Below, piece by piece: positions 1 through 6,272 of a stretch of 6,420 bases of DNA (within the stretch, counting starts at the first letter, position 1; every line of letters starts with the position of its first letter). Source of the stretch: an uncultured Mordavella sp. (GTDB lineage: Bacteria > Bacillota > Clostridia > Lachnospirales > Lachnospiraceae); assembly GCA_902406105.1 (NCBI GenBank), contig CABPCP010000099.1:1-6420 (forward strand), in the 5' to 3' direction. A model generated the notes under the pieces. The model made no database searches, was not told the DNA's origin, and saw only the letters and a program-made list of their open reading frames with translations. The position numbers and the translations under genes are program-made.

Positions 1-993
1 CTGGAACATATTCAGCGGAACGCCCGATAGATACTCCATCCCCAGCCGGTCAGGCGCCAGGGTATACCGGTAAACGCACTCCATATTCATGGCCTCGCCG
101 TTCAGCGAATTGGTAGGAAAGTTCAGGCTCACCCGGTCTTCTTCCCCATCGCTCTCCAACGTATAAGTCCCACTGGCCAGTATATCCGGCTCACTTCTAT
201 AAAGGCCATGCATATACTCTACCCGCCCGTCCGGATAGAAATCCAATGTGCTGATATATGTATGCCCTTCTATATCCTGGGTCTGATAGGACCAATGATG
301 CCCATCGATACTCGCCGGGACATAAGGCTGGTTCTCCACGATGCTGAATTCGAAATTATTATCGGACAATACATTGATCCTTATTTGAAGATCGTCTTTA
401 TACCAGAGGTATTCCATCCCACCGTTGTCCTCATTCCGAAAACGCGCTTCCCTGCCGTATCCGCGGCCCAGCATATAAGTATTCAGCTTCTTGACACATT
501 CTGTAGAATCCACCGGGATTGTCCCTTTGATAGTCTCTCCATTCTCACCTTGACTCGGATAGTCTTGGGCAACCGGATCATAGAAACTACAGTACGCCTC
601 ACCTGTTTGGTCCCAAACATTCAGCGCATTCATCTCCGGAAGGCCAAAAAACTCCCCCGGTCTCGGAACATCTGTGCCAGTGAAGCACACTTCATAAGGT
701 TCCAGTGTCACTTCCCCCGGTTTCCGGGCCCGATCAAAATTTTCTTCCTCTGACTGTTCTTTCTTGGTCTCTTCTTTTCCAGAATCTTCTTTCTTCGTTT
801 CTGTTCCCTCCGTCTGGGCAACCTGGGCTTCCTTCTGCTGATTCTTTTCCACCAGAACGCCTGTCATCACTCCGCCGGCTCCCCCAAGTCCGATCACCGC
901 CGCCGCGATCAGGATTTTTACCGCAAGGCTTTTCCCTGTGGCGCCCGCGGCCGTCTTGGCGGCTGCTCCTGCCGCCATCCCAGCAGCTATTTT
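1..993 (-). CDS. Membrane anchor and ectodomain of the sigma factor, in the shifted frame (partial)
   Basis: The minus frame whose codons end at position 1 has no stop from 1278 down to the window edge, and it reads as the natural continuation of the sigma factor. From 993 it gives KIAAGMAAGAAAK, then a membrane segment (LAVKILIAAAVIGLGGAGG, about residues 307-332 of the joined protein). A charged Glu/Lys/Gln-rich stretch follows, then roughly 250 residues rich in Asp, Tyr and aromatics with strand-like patterns (for example HTYISTLDFYPDGRVEYMHG). With one base of the G4A5 run skipped, the joined protein is at least 615 residues and continues beyond the window. The ectodomain probably lies outside the membrane and could be a sensor or self-inhibitory domain; that is inference, and I do not recognise its family. 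No separate start with a good ribosome binding site was found, so it is best read as part of the upstream gene. Confidence 0.72.
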
Positions 994-1846
994 TCCCCGC
1001 CGCTCCTGCTGCTCCAGTTCCTGCCGCGCCCGCAGATGCTCCGGCGCCAGCGCCTGTGCCCGCTGCCATTCCAGCACTACCTTCTGCAAAAGCCTGGATT
1101 CCGCTCTCAACCGCCTGCAGGACTCCCGGATGGAAGGTACCCGCCGCCTGGGCCTCCACATTCTTGAACAGGAACAGCAAAAATGGAACCGGAGCCAGCC
1201 CATAGAGCTTTGTCCCTTGTTTCTCCAGAGTATTGACTGAGGCTTCGATCTTCCTCCGTCCATAGAGCAGCCGGGACTTTACCGTATTCTCGCTGATTCC
1301 CAGATTCCCGGCGATCTCCCGCACACTCATCTGATCGTAGTAGTACATCTCGACCACGACTCTCTGCTCTGGATTGAGACCCGCCAGGATTTCCCGCATA
1401 AGCCGGGCCGTCTCCCTTTGATCCAGCATTTCTTCAGGAAGGCTGGCTGTCCGGTCATCCTCGAAATCTACAGGAGCGTCCGCATCTTCTTCCATTTGGG
1501 AAAACAGCACCACTTTTTTCTTCCGCAGATGATCCACTCCAAGATTACGGGCGATCCGCTTGATCCATGGCCGGAACTTGTCCGCTTCTCGTAACTGGCC
1601 TAAGTTTTGGATGCCCTTTAAATAGGTATCCTGCACCAGATCCAGTACGGTTTCCTCGTCCCGGATCAAAATTTTCAGTGTGGTATATACACAATCATAG
1701 GTCCGGATATACAACACAGAAATCGCATCCGGATCTCCCTTTTGCGCCCGCTCCAAAAGCTCTTCTGAAAATCCCTGCTCCTCGCCGCAGAGAGGACAGA
1801 ACTTTGAATTGTCTGGAATGATTTTTTTACAATGAAAGCATTTCAT
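734..1846 (-). CDS. Zinc-ribbon sigma-70 family RNA polymerase sigma factor (5' part, frameshifted)
   Basis: Likely an alternative sigma factor that directs RNA polymerase to a specific promoter set. Numbered from the ATG at 1846, the protein begins with a zinc ribbon (Cys3, Cys6, Cys17, Cys20), followed by a region 2 core at about 42-112 (with the FRPWIKRIARN segment), region 4 at about 155-203 with a helix-turn-helix (MSVREIAGNLGISENTVKSRLL), a hydrophobic PFLLFLF stretch near 221, and an Ala/Gly-rich linker. From residue 285 the frame yields an implausible Arg/Gly/Ser-rich tail ending at 734. The other minus frame continues sensibly, so true coding in this frame probably stops near 995. 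I chose the start at 1846 because GAGGGGG lies 8 nt upstream of it. The upstream in-frame ATG at 1873 falls at the predicted transcription start. The sigma identity is secure; whether the gene is functional is not. Confidence 0.85.
   Translation of the reverse strand: MKCFHCKKIIPDNSKFCPLCGEEQGFSEELLERAQKGDPDAISVLYIRTYDCVYTTLKILIRDEETVLDLVQDTYLKGIQNLGQLREADKFRPWIKRIARNLGVDHLRKKKVVLFSQMEEDADAPVDFEDDRTASLPEEMLDQRETARLMREILAGLNPEQRVVVEMYYYDQMSVREIAGNLGISENTVKSRLLYGRRKIEASVNTLEKQGTKLYGLAPVPFLLFLFKNVEAQAAGTFHPGVLQAVESGIQAFAEGSAGMAAGTGAGAGASAGAAGTGAAGAAGKNSCWDGGRSSRQDGRGRHREKPCGKNPDRGGGDRTWGSRRSDDRRSGGKESAEGSPGCPDGGNRNEERRFWKRRDQERTVRGRKF
990..998 (-). other. Frameshift site, G4A5 run
   Basis: On the minus strand four G are followed by five A. 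Upstream codons read GCG GGG AAA AAT, while the sensible downstream frame reads GGA AAA ATA GCT. One base would have to be skipped (or two re-read) to join them. The exact spot could lie slightly upstream, because both frames are open between 994 and 1278, but the run is the natural place for an indel. Explanations are a true inactivating mutation, phase variation, a sequencing error, or a recoding event. Confidence 0.7.
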
Positions 1847-1877
1847 AACCTTTCCCCCTCGTTCTTCATTCAAGTTG

Positions 1878-1886
1878 ATTATAGCA
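1878..1886 (-). promoter_or_regulatory. Extended -10 promoter of the sigma factor gene
   Basis: The minus strand reads TGCTATAAT, a perfect -10 (1883-1878) preceded by the extended TGn element. No good -35 is present 17-18 nt upstream, which is common for extended -10 promoters. The predicted transcription start is near 1871, giving a leader of about 25 nt before the ATG at 1846. This implies the sigma gene is transcribed separately from the operon upstream. Confidence 0.6.
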
Positions 1887-1974
1887 GACTTTATCCGCTT
1901 AAGAAACTAAATCCGCCCAAAGCAGCGGCTTCTATCTTCCAGACGAAGAACAAGGAAGAAAGGTTTTAACTTTT

Positions 1975-2601
1975 TCACATTTTTTTCACCGCCGATACCG
2001 GACAGTGTTCAAAACAGTTCCCGCAATGCAGGCAATGCTCCTGTCGGATCACAAACGGCTGCCCCGGCTGGATACAGCTCTGGGGACAATGTTCCATGCA
2101 GGTGCCGCAGCCGATACAGTCCTCCCCAATCCAAAACCCTTTTTTAACAGCAATGCTCCTGTCCGTATTTTCCTCTCCGATCTGATAACTTTCCCGGAAA
2201 ATAGGCCGCACTCCCAGGTTGAAATACTCGATCCGCGCCTTCCGGATCACAAATACAATGCCAATTTCCCTGCTGCCCCCCGGATATACATTGGCAAGAT
2301 AGGGCTGCTCCTCAAAAATCCTGTCTATCCACATCTTCTGCTCTTCTTCCGGCGCCGCTTCCGCTCTGGCGGACAGACGGATCATCTCCTTGTATCTGGT
2401 ATAGCCCAGGATCTGTACCCGCCCATCAGACAAAAGCTCTTGACAGAAATCCTTTCCCCTGGCGGTAAAAAAATAAATCCCATCCGGCTCATAGTGGATG
2501 GCGCTGATGTTCCGCACTTGGGGAGCGCCGTTTCTATCCACCGTGGCAAAAGCCAGGACTCCTACATACTGCAGTTTCTGTAAACAAGTTTTTGCATCCA
2601 T
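1975..2601 (-). CDS. FMN split-barrel (pyridoxamine 5'-phosphate oxidase-like) protein fused to two [4Fe-4S] ferredoxin motifs
   Basis: Likely a cytoplasmic flavin/iron-sulfur electron carrier or reductase. Residues 1-135 resemble the pyridoxamine 5'-phosphate oxidase-like FMN-binding split barrel (QYVGVLAFATVDRNGAPQVRNIS, then IYFFTARGKDF and the VQILGYT strand). Residues 162-201 carry two ferredoxin motifs, C162-x2-C165-x2-C168-x3-C172-P and C190-x2-C193-x2-C196-x3-C200-P, enough for two [4Fe-4S] clusters. The start at 2601 is backed by AAGGAG at 2616-2611, 9 nt away. It is the last gene of the four-gene unit, 45 nt after the MDR gene. Proteins of this build are common in anaerobes, usually without a defined substrate. 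Here it could pass electrons to the radical SAM enzyme or reduce a product of the pathway (inference). It is not a true PdxH, which lacks the ferredoxin tail. Confidence 0.85.
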   Translation of the reverse strand: MDAKTCLQKLQYVGVLAFATVDRNGAPQVRNISAIHYEPDGIYFFTARGKDFCQELLSDGRVQILGYTRYKEMIRLSARAEAAPEEEQKMWIDRIFEEQPYLANVYPGGSREIGIVFVIRKARIEYFNLGVRPIFRESYQIGEENTDRSIAVKKGFWIGEDCIGCGTCMEHCPQSCIQPGQPFVIRQEHCLHCGNCFEHCPVSAVKKM

Positions 2602-2646
2602 CCTGAATTTCTCCTTTTTCTATCCATTTTCCATCGATACCGTTAT

Positions 2647-3642
2647 TTACGCTGATACGTTCACCACGATCTTTCCATTGACAGTGCCTTCCTCTAACGC
2701 GGTACATGCCTCTTTGATCTGCGCGGAGTCAAAACACGCGCCTACACGGGGCGTCAGTTCATGCGCTTCCAGAAAGCGAAAGATCCGCTCCACCGCCTCC
2801 TGGGTAGGCCAATTACTGTGGAATCCGGTAAGATATACTCCATTCGGAATCTCTTTGATGGGATCAAAACCATCCAGACCAAAAACGCCTCCAAGAACGC
2901 CCGTATTGCAGACGATGCCGCCCGGTCCTACACAATGCAGCGTATCGCGGAGAGTCTTAGGACCTACCAGCTCCAATGCCTTCATTACGCCGCCTGCTTT
3001 TTCTTTCTCCGCGGCCAGATACCTGTTTCCCGCAAGACTGCCTGTGTCAAGGATCGCCTCATCTGCATCTGATAGCAGGTTCAGCTTGCCTTCTCTATGA
3101 GTCGTTGCGATCACCCGGCAGCCTAAGGCTTTTGCCATCTGGATCGCCGCGTATCCCAGGGCGCAGGTCCCTCCCCGCACCAGAAGCACATCCGCAGGCT
3201 TTAAGTCCAAACATTGGAACAAAGAACCCCAGGCGGTAAAATAGGTCTCCGGCACGGCGGCAAGCAGGATCCAGGGCAGGCTGGATGACACTTCGAATAC
3301 GTGATGGGCAGGAAGCAGGGCATACTGGGCGTAGCTTCCATGAAAACTGCGTCCCATACCTCCCATGAAGGCCGCCACCTTCTGTCCCGTCTCAAACCGG
3401 CTGTCGGAAGGATCCGCGACCTCTCCCACGCACTCAATACCGGGGATGATGGGTTTCTGGATATAATCTGCCCGGATCTCGCTCTGTCTTAAAATCTGCT
3501 CCGAATAGTTCATCCCAAAAGCCTTCACTTTCACCAGCACCCATCCAGGCCTTACTTCCGGTATCGGAAAGTCTGTCAGCTTCACCTCTTCCGCCCTTGT
3601 GGGCTCCATCAGCACAACCGCTTTCATCAACTTAGGGGTCAT
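2647..3642 (-). CDS. Zinc-independent MDR-family NAD(P)H oxidoreductase (quinone oxidoreductase-like)
   Basis: A 331-residue medium-chain dehydrogenase/reductase of the quinone oxidoreductase branch, probably reducing quinones, enones or related electrophiles with NAD(P)H. It shows the GroES-like N-terminal domain (FPIPEVRPGWVLVKVKAFG, then PIIPGIECVGEV at about 64-75) and a Rossmann fold with a nucleotide-binding loop near 156-174 (VRGGTCALGYAAIQMAKALG). The catalytic and structural zinc Cys clusters of alcohol dehydrogenases are absent. The start at 3642 overlaps the stop of the radical SAM gene as ATGA, and AAGGAGGT sits 6 nt upstream. A longer in-frame reading to 3729 would lie inside the radical SAM gene and is not credible. 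The overlap suggests translational coupling. The Cys in GGTCALG is unusual in that loop. Role in the pathway is unknown: either product tailoring or electrophile detoxification. Confidence 0.86.
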   Translation of the reverse strand: MTPKLMKAVVLMEPTRAEEVKLTDFPIPEVRPGWVLVKVKAFGMNYSEQILRQSEIRADYIQKPIIPGIECVGEVADPSDSRFETGQKVAAFMGGMGRSFHGSYAQYALLPAHHVFEVSSSLPWILLAAVPETYFTAWGSLFQCLDLKPADVLLVRGGTCALGYAAIQMAKALGCRVIATTHREGKLNLLSDADEAILDTGSLAGNRYLAAEKEKAGGVMKALELVGPKTLRDTLHCVGPGGIVCNTGVLGGVFGLDGFDPIKEIPNGVYLTGFHSNWPTQEAVERIFRFLEAHELTPRVGACFDSAQIKEACTALEEGTVNGKIVVNVSA

Positions 3643-4676
3643 ACCTGTACCTCCTTCCAGCACTGAGGATCTGCCGCGTAAAAATTTCCATCCCGGCCGC
3701 TGGCCACCGCGGGACAGCCGCGGCACCATGCCAGAAGCTCACATTTGGCACATTTCTCAAACTTCTGGTAATCCCGGTACCGCTCCATCTGACAGATCCA
3801 GACGTCTGCGATCCGATCGGTAAATACATTTCCCACCTTGCTGTTCTGGACTCTCCGGCAGGCATAGATATCTCCTGTGGGAAGGATGGTCAGATGACAG
3901 TTGCCGCAGTTGCACCCTCCGTAGATCATGCCCTCCTGTGCCGTGTCCGGGATTTTAAACGCGCCCGTCTCATATTCATACAACGTCCAAAGATGGTCCT
4001 TTTTATTAAAATAGGTCTGGCATCCCGCCGCCTCATATTCTTTGAATTTCCGGTCGCAGTCCTCCAAAAGTTTCCGGTACCGCAGCGGGGCAATACCAAC
4101 GTCTTTTTCCTCACTGGTCGGGCAGTATCTTGCAAAAGCGAACACATCTGCCCCATGAGCCGCCACGGCGTCAATGATATCCGGAATCTCATCAATGTTG
4201 GTGCCGGAAACTGTGGTCATGATCACAGAACGGATTCCCGCCTTTTTGATACAAGCGATCTTCTCCAAAGTAATATCAAAGCTTCCCGGCTTGCGGAACC
4301 AGTCGTGGGTTTCCCTCATGCCGTCTAAGGAAAGCTGATATTTCTCGCAGCCATATTCCTTCATCTTCTTACAGACTTTGTCGTTTAAGTGAAAGGGATT
4401 CCCCAGGATGGTAAAGGGTATCTCATACTCTTTGCAAAGCTTTAGAAGTTTCCAGAAATCCGGGTGCAGGATCGGATCCCCTCCGGTGATGTAAAAATAC
4501 GGCATCCGGCCGTATACTTTACAGAAATCCAGACAGTTATAAAAGGTCTCCTGAATCTCATCCCAATTCATAGAATCCAGTTTCTTGCAGGTATCCTCAG
4601 AGAAAATATAGCAGTGTTTACATCTCTGGTCACATTCGTCTGTAATATGCCATTGAAAAGAAAAATACGGTTTCAT
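3639..4676 (-). CDS. Radical SAM/SPASM peptide maturase, ACGX-repeat system
   Basis: Probably modifies the adjacent ACGX-repeat peptide using S-adenosylmethionine and a reduced [4Fe-4S] cluster. Numbered from 4676 (345 residues), the radical SAM cluster motif is C15-x3-C19-x2-C22, followed by Y23, and GGDP at 65-68 is the SAM-contact motif. The C-terminal SPASM region holds C255, C257, C260, C273 (the GDIYAC segment), then C309-x2-C312-x5-C318-x2-C321 and C339, enough for two auxiliary clusters. The start at 4676 has GAGGA 7 nt upstream; the upstream ATG at 4697 has only a GAGGA 13 nt away, so it is less likely. It follows the peptide gene by about 126 nt and overlaps the next gene by 4 nt. 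SPASM enzymes next to Cys-rich repeat peptides often form thioether links (family knowledge); the actual product here is unknown. No peptide-recognition (RRE) domain is evident by eye. Confidence 0.9.
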   Translation of the reverse strand: MKPYFSFQWHITDECDQRCKHCYIFSEDTCKKLDSMNWDEIQETFYNCLDFCKVYGRMPYFYITGGDPILHPDFWKLLKLCKEYEIPFTILGNPFHLNDKVCKKMKEYGCEKYQLSLDGMRETHDWFRKPGSFDITLEKIACIKKAGIRSVIMTTVSGTNIDEIPDIIDAVAAHGADVFAFARYCPTSEEKDVGIAPLRYRKLLEDCDRKFKEYEAAGCQTYFNKKDHLWTLYEYETGAFKIPDTAQEGMIYGGCNCGNCHLTILPTGDIYACRRVQNSKVGNVFTDRIADVWICQMERYRDYQKFEKCAKCELLAWCRGCPAVASGRDGNFYAADPQCWKEVQV

Positions 4677-4752
4677 AAAAATTTCCTCGCTTTCCATTAG
4701 ACTTTTGATATCCTCTATCGCAACCGGCCTGGCCGGAGAATCATCTTTCTGC

Positions 4753-4774
4753 TCCCGGCGGAAATCCGCCGGGA
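4753..4774 (-). terminator. GC-rich hairpin between peptide and maturase genes (possible attenuator or mRNA stabiliser)
   Basis: A perfect 10-bp inverted repeat, TCCCGGCGGA and TCCGCCGGGA, with 2 nt between the arms (in RNA more likely a 9-bp stem with a 4-nt loop). It lies 29 nt downstream of the peptide stop codon. There is no U-run after it on the minus strand, so it is not a classic complete terminator. It may partly end transcription or protect the 3' end of the short peptide message, keeping substrate more abundant than enzyme (inference). Confidence 0.5.
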
Positions 4775-4802
4775 AAGGTTGGAGTATTAGAAAATGTATC
4801 CC

Positions 4803-5036
4803 TTATTTGTCAGCCGCGCCGCAGGCAGATCCACACGCAGACGGCTTATCGCCGGCTCCGCAGGCGGAACCGCACGCGGATGGCTTCTCTTCCGGCTTGT
4901 CAGCCGCGCCGCAGGCGGAACCGCACGCGGATGGCTTCTCTTCTGGCTTATCAGCCGCGCCGCAGGCAGAACCGCACGCGGAAGCTGGCGCCTCTTCTGT
5001 CTTTTTACTCCATCCAAAGAGATTTGAAAGTGCCAT
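4803..5036 (-). CDS. ACGX-repeat RiPP precursor peptide
   Basis: A 77-residue peptide. It has a short N-terminal leader-like part (MALSNLFGWSKKTEEAPA, residues 1-18), then four blocks each holding a pair of ACGX tetrapeptides, ACGS followed by ACGA. Cysteines are at 21/25, 38/42, 55/59 and 68/72, eight in all, each pair four residues apart. Blocks are separated by ADKPEEKP (twice) or a shorter GDKP linker. The start at 5036 is backed by GGAGGT 7 nt upstream. It is the first gene of the unit and sits directly before the radical SAM/SPASM enzyme, matching the genome-predicted ACGX class of ribosomally made, radical SAM-modified peptides. There is no signal peptide or double-Gly cleavage site. 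The regular Cys spacing would suit several thioether links or metal/cluster binding; both are inference. Confidence 0.9.
   Translation of the reverse strand: MALSNLFGWSKKTEEAPASACGSACGAADKPEEKPSACGSACGAADKPEEKPSACGSACGAGDKPSACGSACGAADK
4806..4982 (-). repeat. Tandem coding repeat, 51-bp unit
   Basis: Units at 4982-4932 and 4931-4881 are both 51 bp and differ at only three positions by eye, all silent. A 39-bp shortened unit (4880-4842, lacking the EEKP-type linker) and a terminal 36-bp part (4841-4806) follow. The near identity of the two full units points to recent duplication or gene conversion. Confidence 0.88.
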
Positions 5037-5063
5037 AATCTTTACCTCCGTTTTCTAAAATGT

Positions 5064-5181
5064 CAAACGCTTTTTTCGTTTGCAGATTCATTGTAACTTA
5101 AGATATTACATTAAAAAAGTACGCACTTTTTTCTTACCTGGTCACCAGAAAGTGACTATTGGGAAATTCCGCGGATTTCCC
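5064..5181. promoter_or_regulatory. Control region with four inverted repeats between the peptide operon and the HxlR gene
   Basis: The AT-rich divergent region 5037-5275 has no gene. Inverted repeats are CAAACG/CGTTTG (5064-5082), AAAAAAGT/ACTTTTTT (5113-5132, 4-nt spacer), GTCAC/GTGAC (5141-5156), and GGGAAAT/ATTTCCC (5161-5181, whose spacer contains CCGCGG). HxlR-type proteins bind as dimers to symmetric sites near their own promoter, so one or more may be operators. The first would form a stem in the leader of the peptide message just before its ribosome binding site. For the operon I see only a weak promoter, TACAAT at 5095-5090 with a T-run at the -35 position overlapping the second palindrome. 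TTGACA at 5066-5061 is too close to the start codon to serve as a -35. Confidence 0.5.
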
Positions 5182-5195
5182 TCATAAAATTTTTC

Positions 5196-5224
5196 TTGCG
5201 CGTTTTTACATATTACACTATAAT
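5196..5224 (+). promoter_or_regulatory. Promoter of the HxlR regulator gene
   Basis: TTGCGC (5196-5201), a 17-nt spacer and a perfect TATAAT (5219-5224). The predicted start of transcription is near 5231, leaving a leader of about 45 nt. The GGGAAAT/ATTTCCC inverted repeat ends 14 nt upstream of the -35. Confidence 0.72.
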
Positions 5225-5275
5225 TTGCATATAACATTCTATTTTGAACTATTGAAGTAAAACGGGGATTTTCTT

Positions 5276-5602
5276 ATGATGACAAAAGAAGAAATGCCGG
5301 CCTGTCCGGTGGCAACTACCGTTCAGTTGATCGGAAGCAAATGGAAATTACTGATACTGCGGAATCTTTTTCTGCGGCCTTGGCGTTTCAATGAACTGCG
5401 CAAAGATCTGGCGGGCATCAGCCAGAAAGTACTGACCGACAGCCTGCGCGCCCTGGAAGAGGATGGTATCATCACCCGCACAGTCTACCCGGAAGTCCCT
5501 CCCAGAGTTGAATACGCCCTTACGCCTCTGGGAGCCTCTATGAAGCCGATCCTGGACGCAATGGAAACCTGGGGTATGGAATATAAAAAGCGGATGCAGT
5601 AA
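5276..5602 (+). CDS. HxlR-family winged helix-turn-helix transcriptional regulator
   Basis: A 108-residue DNA-binding regulator covering the whole HxlR domain: CPVATTVQLIGSKWKLLIL, then the FNELRKDLAGISQKVLTDSLRALEEDGII recognition helix region, the wing (YPEVPPRVEYALTPLG) and a C-terminal dimer helix. Cys10, in the Cys-Pro-Val motif, is the only cysteine. In Bacillus relatives such as YodB and HypR an N-terminal cysteine senses quinones, aldehydes or disulfide stress (family knowledge); sensing here is inference. GGGGA lies 7 nt before the first of two adjacent ATGs; the second ATG at 5279 is also possible. It is divergent from the peptide operon, so it is the natural candidate for controlling it. 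The quinone oxidoreductase-like gene in that operon fits a typical HxlR target. Confidence 0.9.
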   Translation: MMTKEEMPACPVATTVQLIGSKWKLLILRNLFLRPWRFNELRKDLAGISQKVLTDSLRALEEDGIITRTVYPEVPPRVEYALTPLGASMKPILDAMETWGMEYKKRMQ

Positions 5603-5620
5603 CTTTGCATCCGCCTTTTT
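5590..5620 (+). terminator. Bidirectional intrinsic terminator overlapping the HxlR stop codon
   Basis: The 9-bp stem GCGGATGCA/TGCATCCGC has a 7-nt loop containing the end of the TAA stop, and is followed by CTTTTT. On the minus strand the A-run at 5585-5589 supplies a U-run, so it can also end the acetyltransferase transcript coming from the right. The last three sense codons of the regulator form the left arm. Confidence 0.85.
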
Positions 5621-5643
5621 ATACTTCTGACACTTTTGCTTTC

Positions 5644-6204
5644 CTATCTTCGAAGGCTTTTCGCCGGAACTCCGCCCACCAGGGCGCCCGCAGGCACGTC
5701 TTTTGTCACCACCGCTCCTGCCGCCACGACGGCGTTATCCGCGATGGTCACTCCGGGAAGGATGGTGGCGTGGGAACCGATCCACACATTTTTACCAATA
5801 TGGATCGGGGCCGGATGATTGTCGCTCCGGTCTTTTTCTGCCATCCCGTGATTAATGGTAGCCAGCACCACGTGGGAGCCGATCAGCGAGCCGTCTCCAA
5901 TATAGATCCCTCCCTGATCCTGAAAGTGGCAGCAGCAGTTGATAAATACCTTCTTTTCCACGAAAATATTCTTTCCACAGTCTGTATAGAACGGAGGAAA
6001 CATAGCAAATGACGCATCCACAGGCCTGCCTGTGATCTGGGCGAAAATCTCCCGCACTTCTTCCGGAGAATGATAAGAACCATTCAATTCTGCCGTCTTT
6101 CTCATAGCCTCCTGGGATAACTCATGCATAAGCCTGTGCCCCTCAGAGCCTCCTTTCACCATCTTTCCTTGCCGCATATCTTCTAAAAATTGTTCCATTT
6201 CCAT
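5644..6204 (-). CDS. Sugar O-acetyltransferase, maltose/galactoside acetyltransferase type (left-handed beta-helix)
   Basis: A 186-residue acetyl-CoA-dependent transferase of the Maa/LacA group, cytoplasmic and usually a trimer. The N-terminal helical part (about 1-60) is the maltose acetyltransferase cap. [12 protein letters not shown] (about 71-82) and hexapeptide repeats follow ([15 protein letters not shown], then [33 protein letters not shown]). His119 in the ATINHG segment corresponds to the catalytic His of LacA. The C-terminal GVPAKSLRR ending is complete. The start at 6204 has AAGGGAG 7 nt upstream; the in-frame ATG at 6243 has no comparable site. The sugar acceptor cannot be predicted; such enzymes probably detoxify non-metabolised sugars. 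Three consecutive cysteines at 90-92 are unusual. It has its own promoter and terminator and is probably unrelated to the peptide operon. Confidence 0.9.
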   Translation of the reverse strand: MEMEQFLEDMRQGKMVKGGSEGHRLMHELSQEAMRKTAELNGSYHSPEEVREIFAQITGRPVDASFAMFPPFYTDCGKNIFVEKKVFINCCCHFQDQGGIYIGDGSLIGSHVVLATINHGMAEKDRSDNHPAPIHIGKNVWIGSHATILPGVTIADNAVVAAGAVVTKDVPAGALVGGVPAKSLRR

Positions 6205-6272
6205 TTTGCTTCTCCCTTCTTCCTGTGGCAGATTCTCTCCCACATCAAGCTCTTTTGATCCGTGTCCCTTTT

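Noticed and set aside
208..753. Long plus-strand open frame opposite the sigma ectodomain
   Set aside because: No ribosome binding site or recognisable domain; it lies opposite the stop-free minus frame that continues the sigma factor.
994..1278. Shifted minus frame read upstream of the G4A5 run (Arg/Glu/Gln-rich, helix-like)
   Set aside because: It is open and looks helical, but the Ala/Gly linker in the sigma frame fits the family better and no start site supports the alternative.
1900..1974. Terminator after the four-gene unit
   Set aside because: Only weak stems (TCTTCC/GGAAGA and CCGC/GCGG) without a proper U-run are visible, so I do not annotate one.
2005..2583. Plus-strand frame opposite the FMN/ferredoxin gene
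   Set aside because: No domain or ribosome binding site; the opposite strand has clear ferredoxin motifs.
3643..3729. N-terminal extension of the MDR oxidoreductase
   Set aside because: It lies within the radical SAM gene, is Arg/Gly-rich without family similarity, and the ATG at 3642 has an ideal ribosome binding site.
4705..5058. Plus-strand and second minus-strand open frames across the peptide gene, showing repeated Ala/Arg-rich units
   Set aside because: They are shadows of the tandem repeat; only the minus frame from 5036 has a strong ribosome binding site, a meaningful ACGX pattern and a matching maturase gene.
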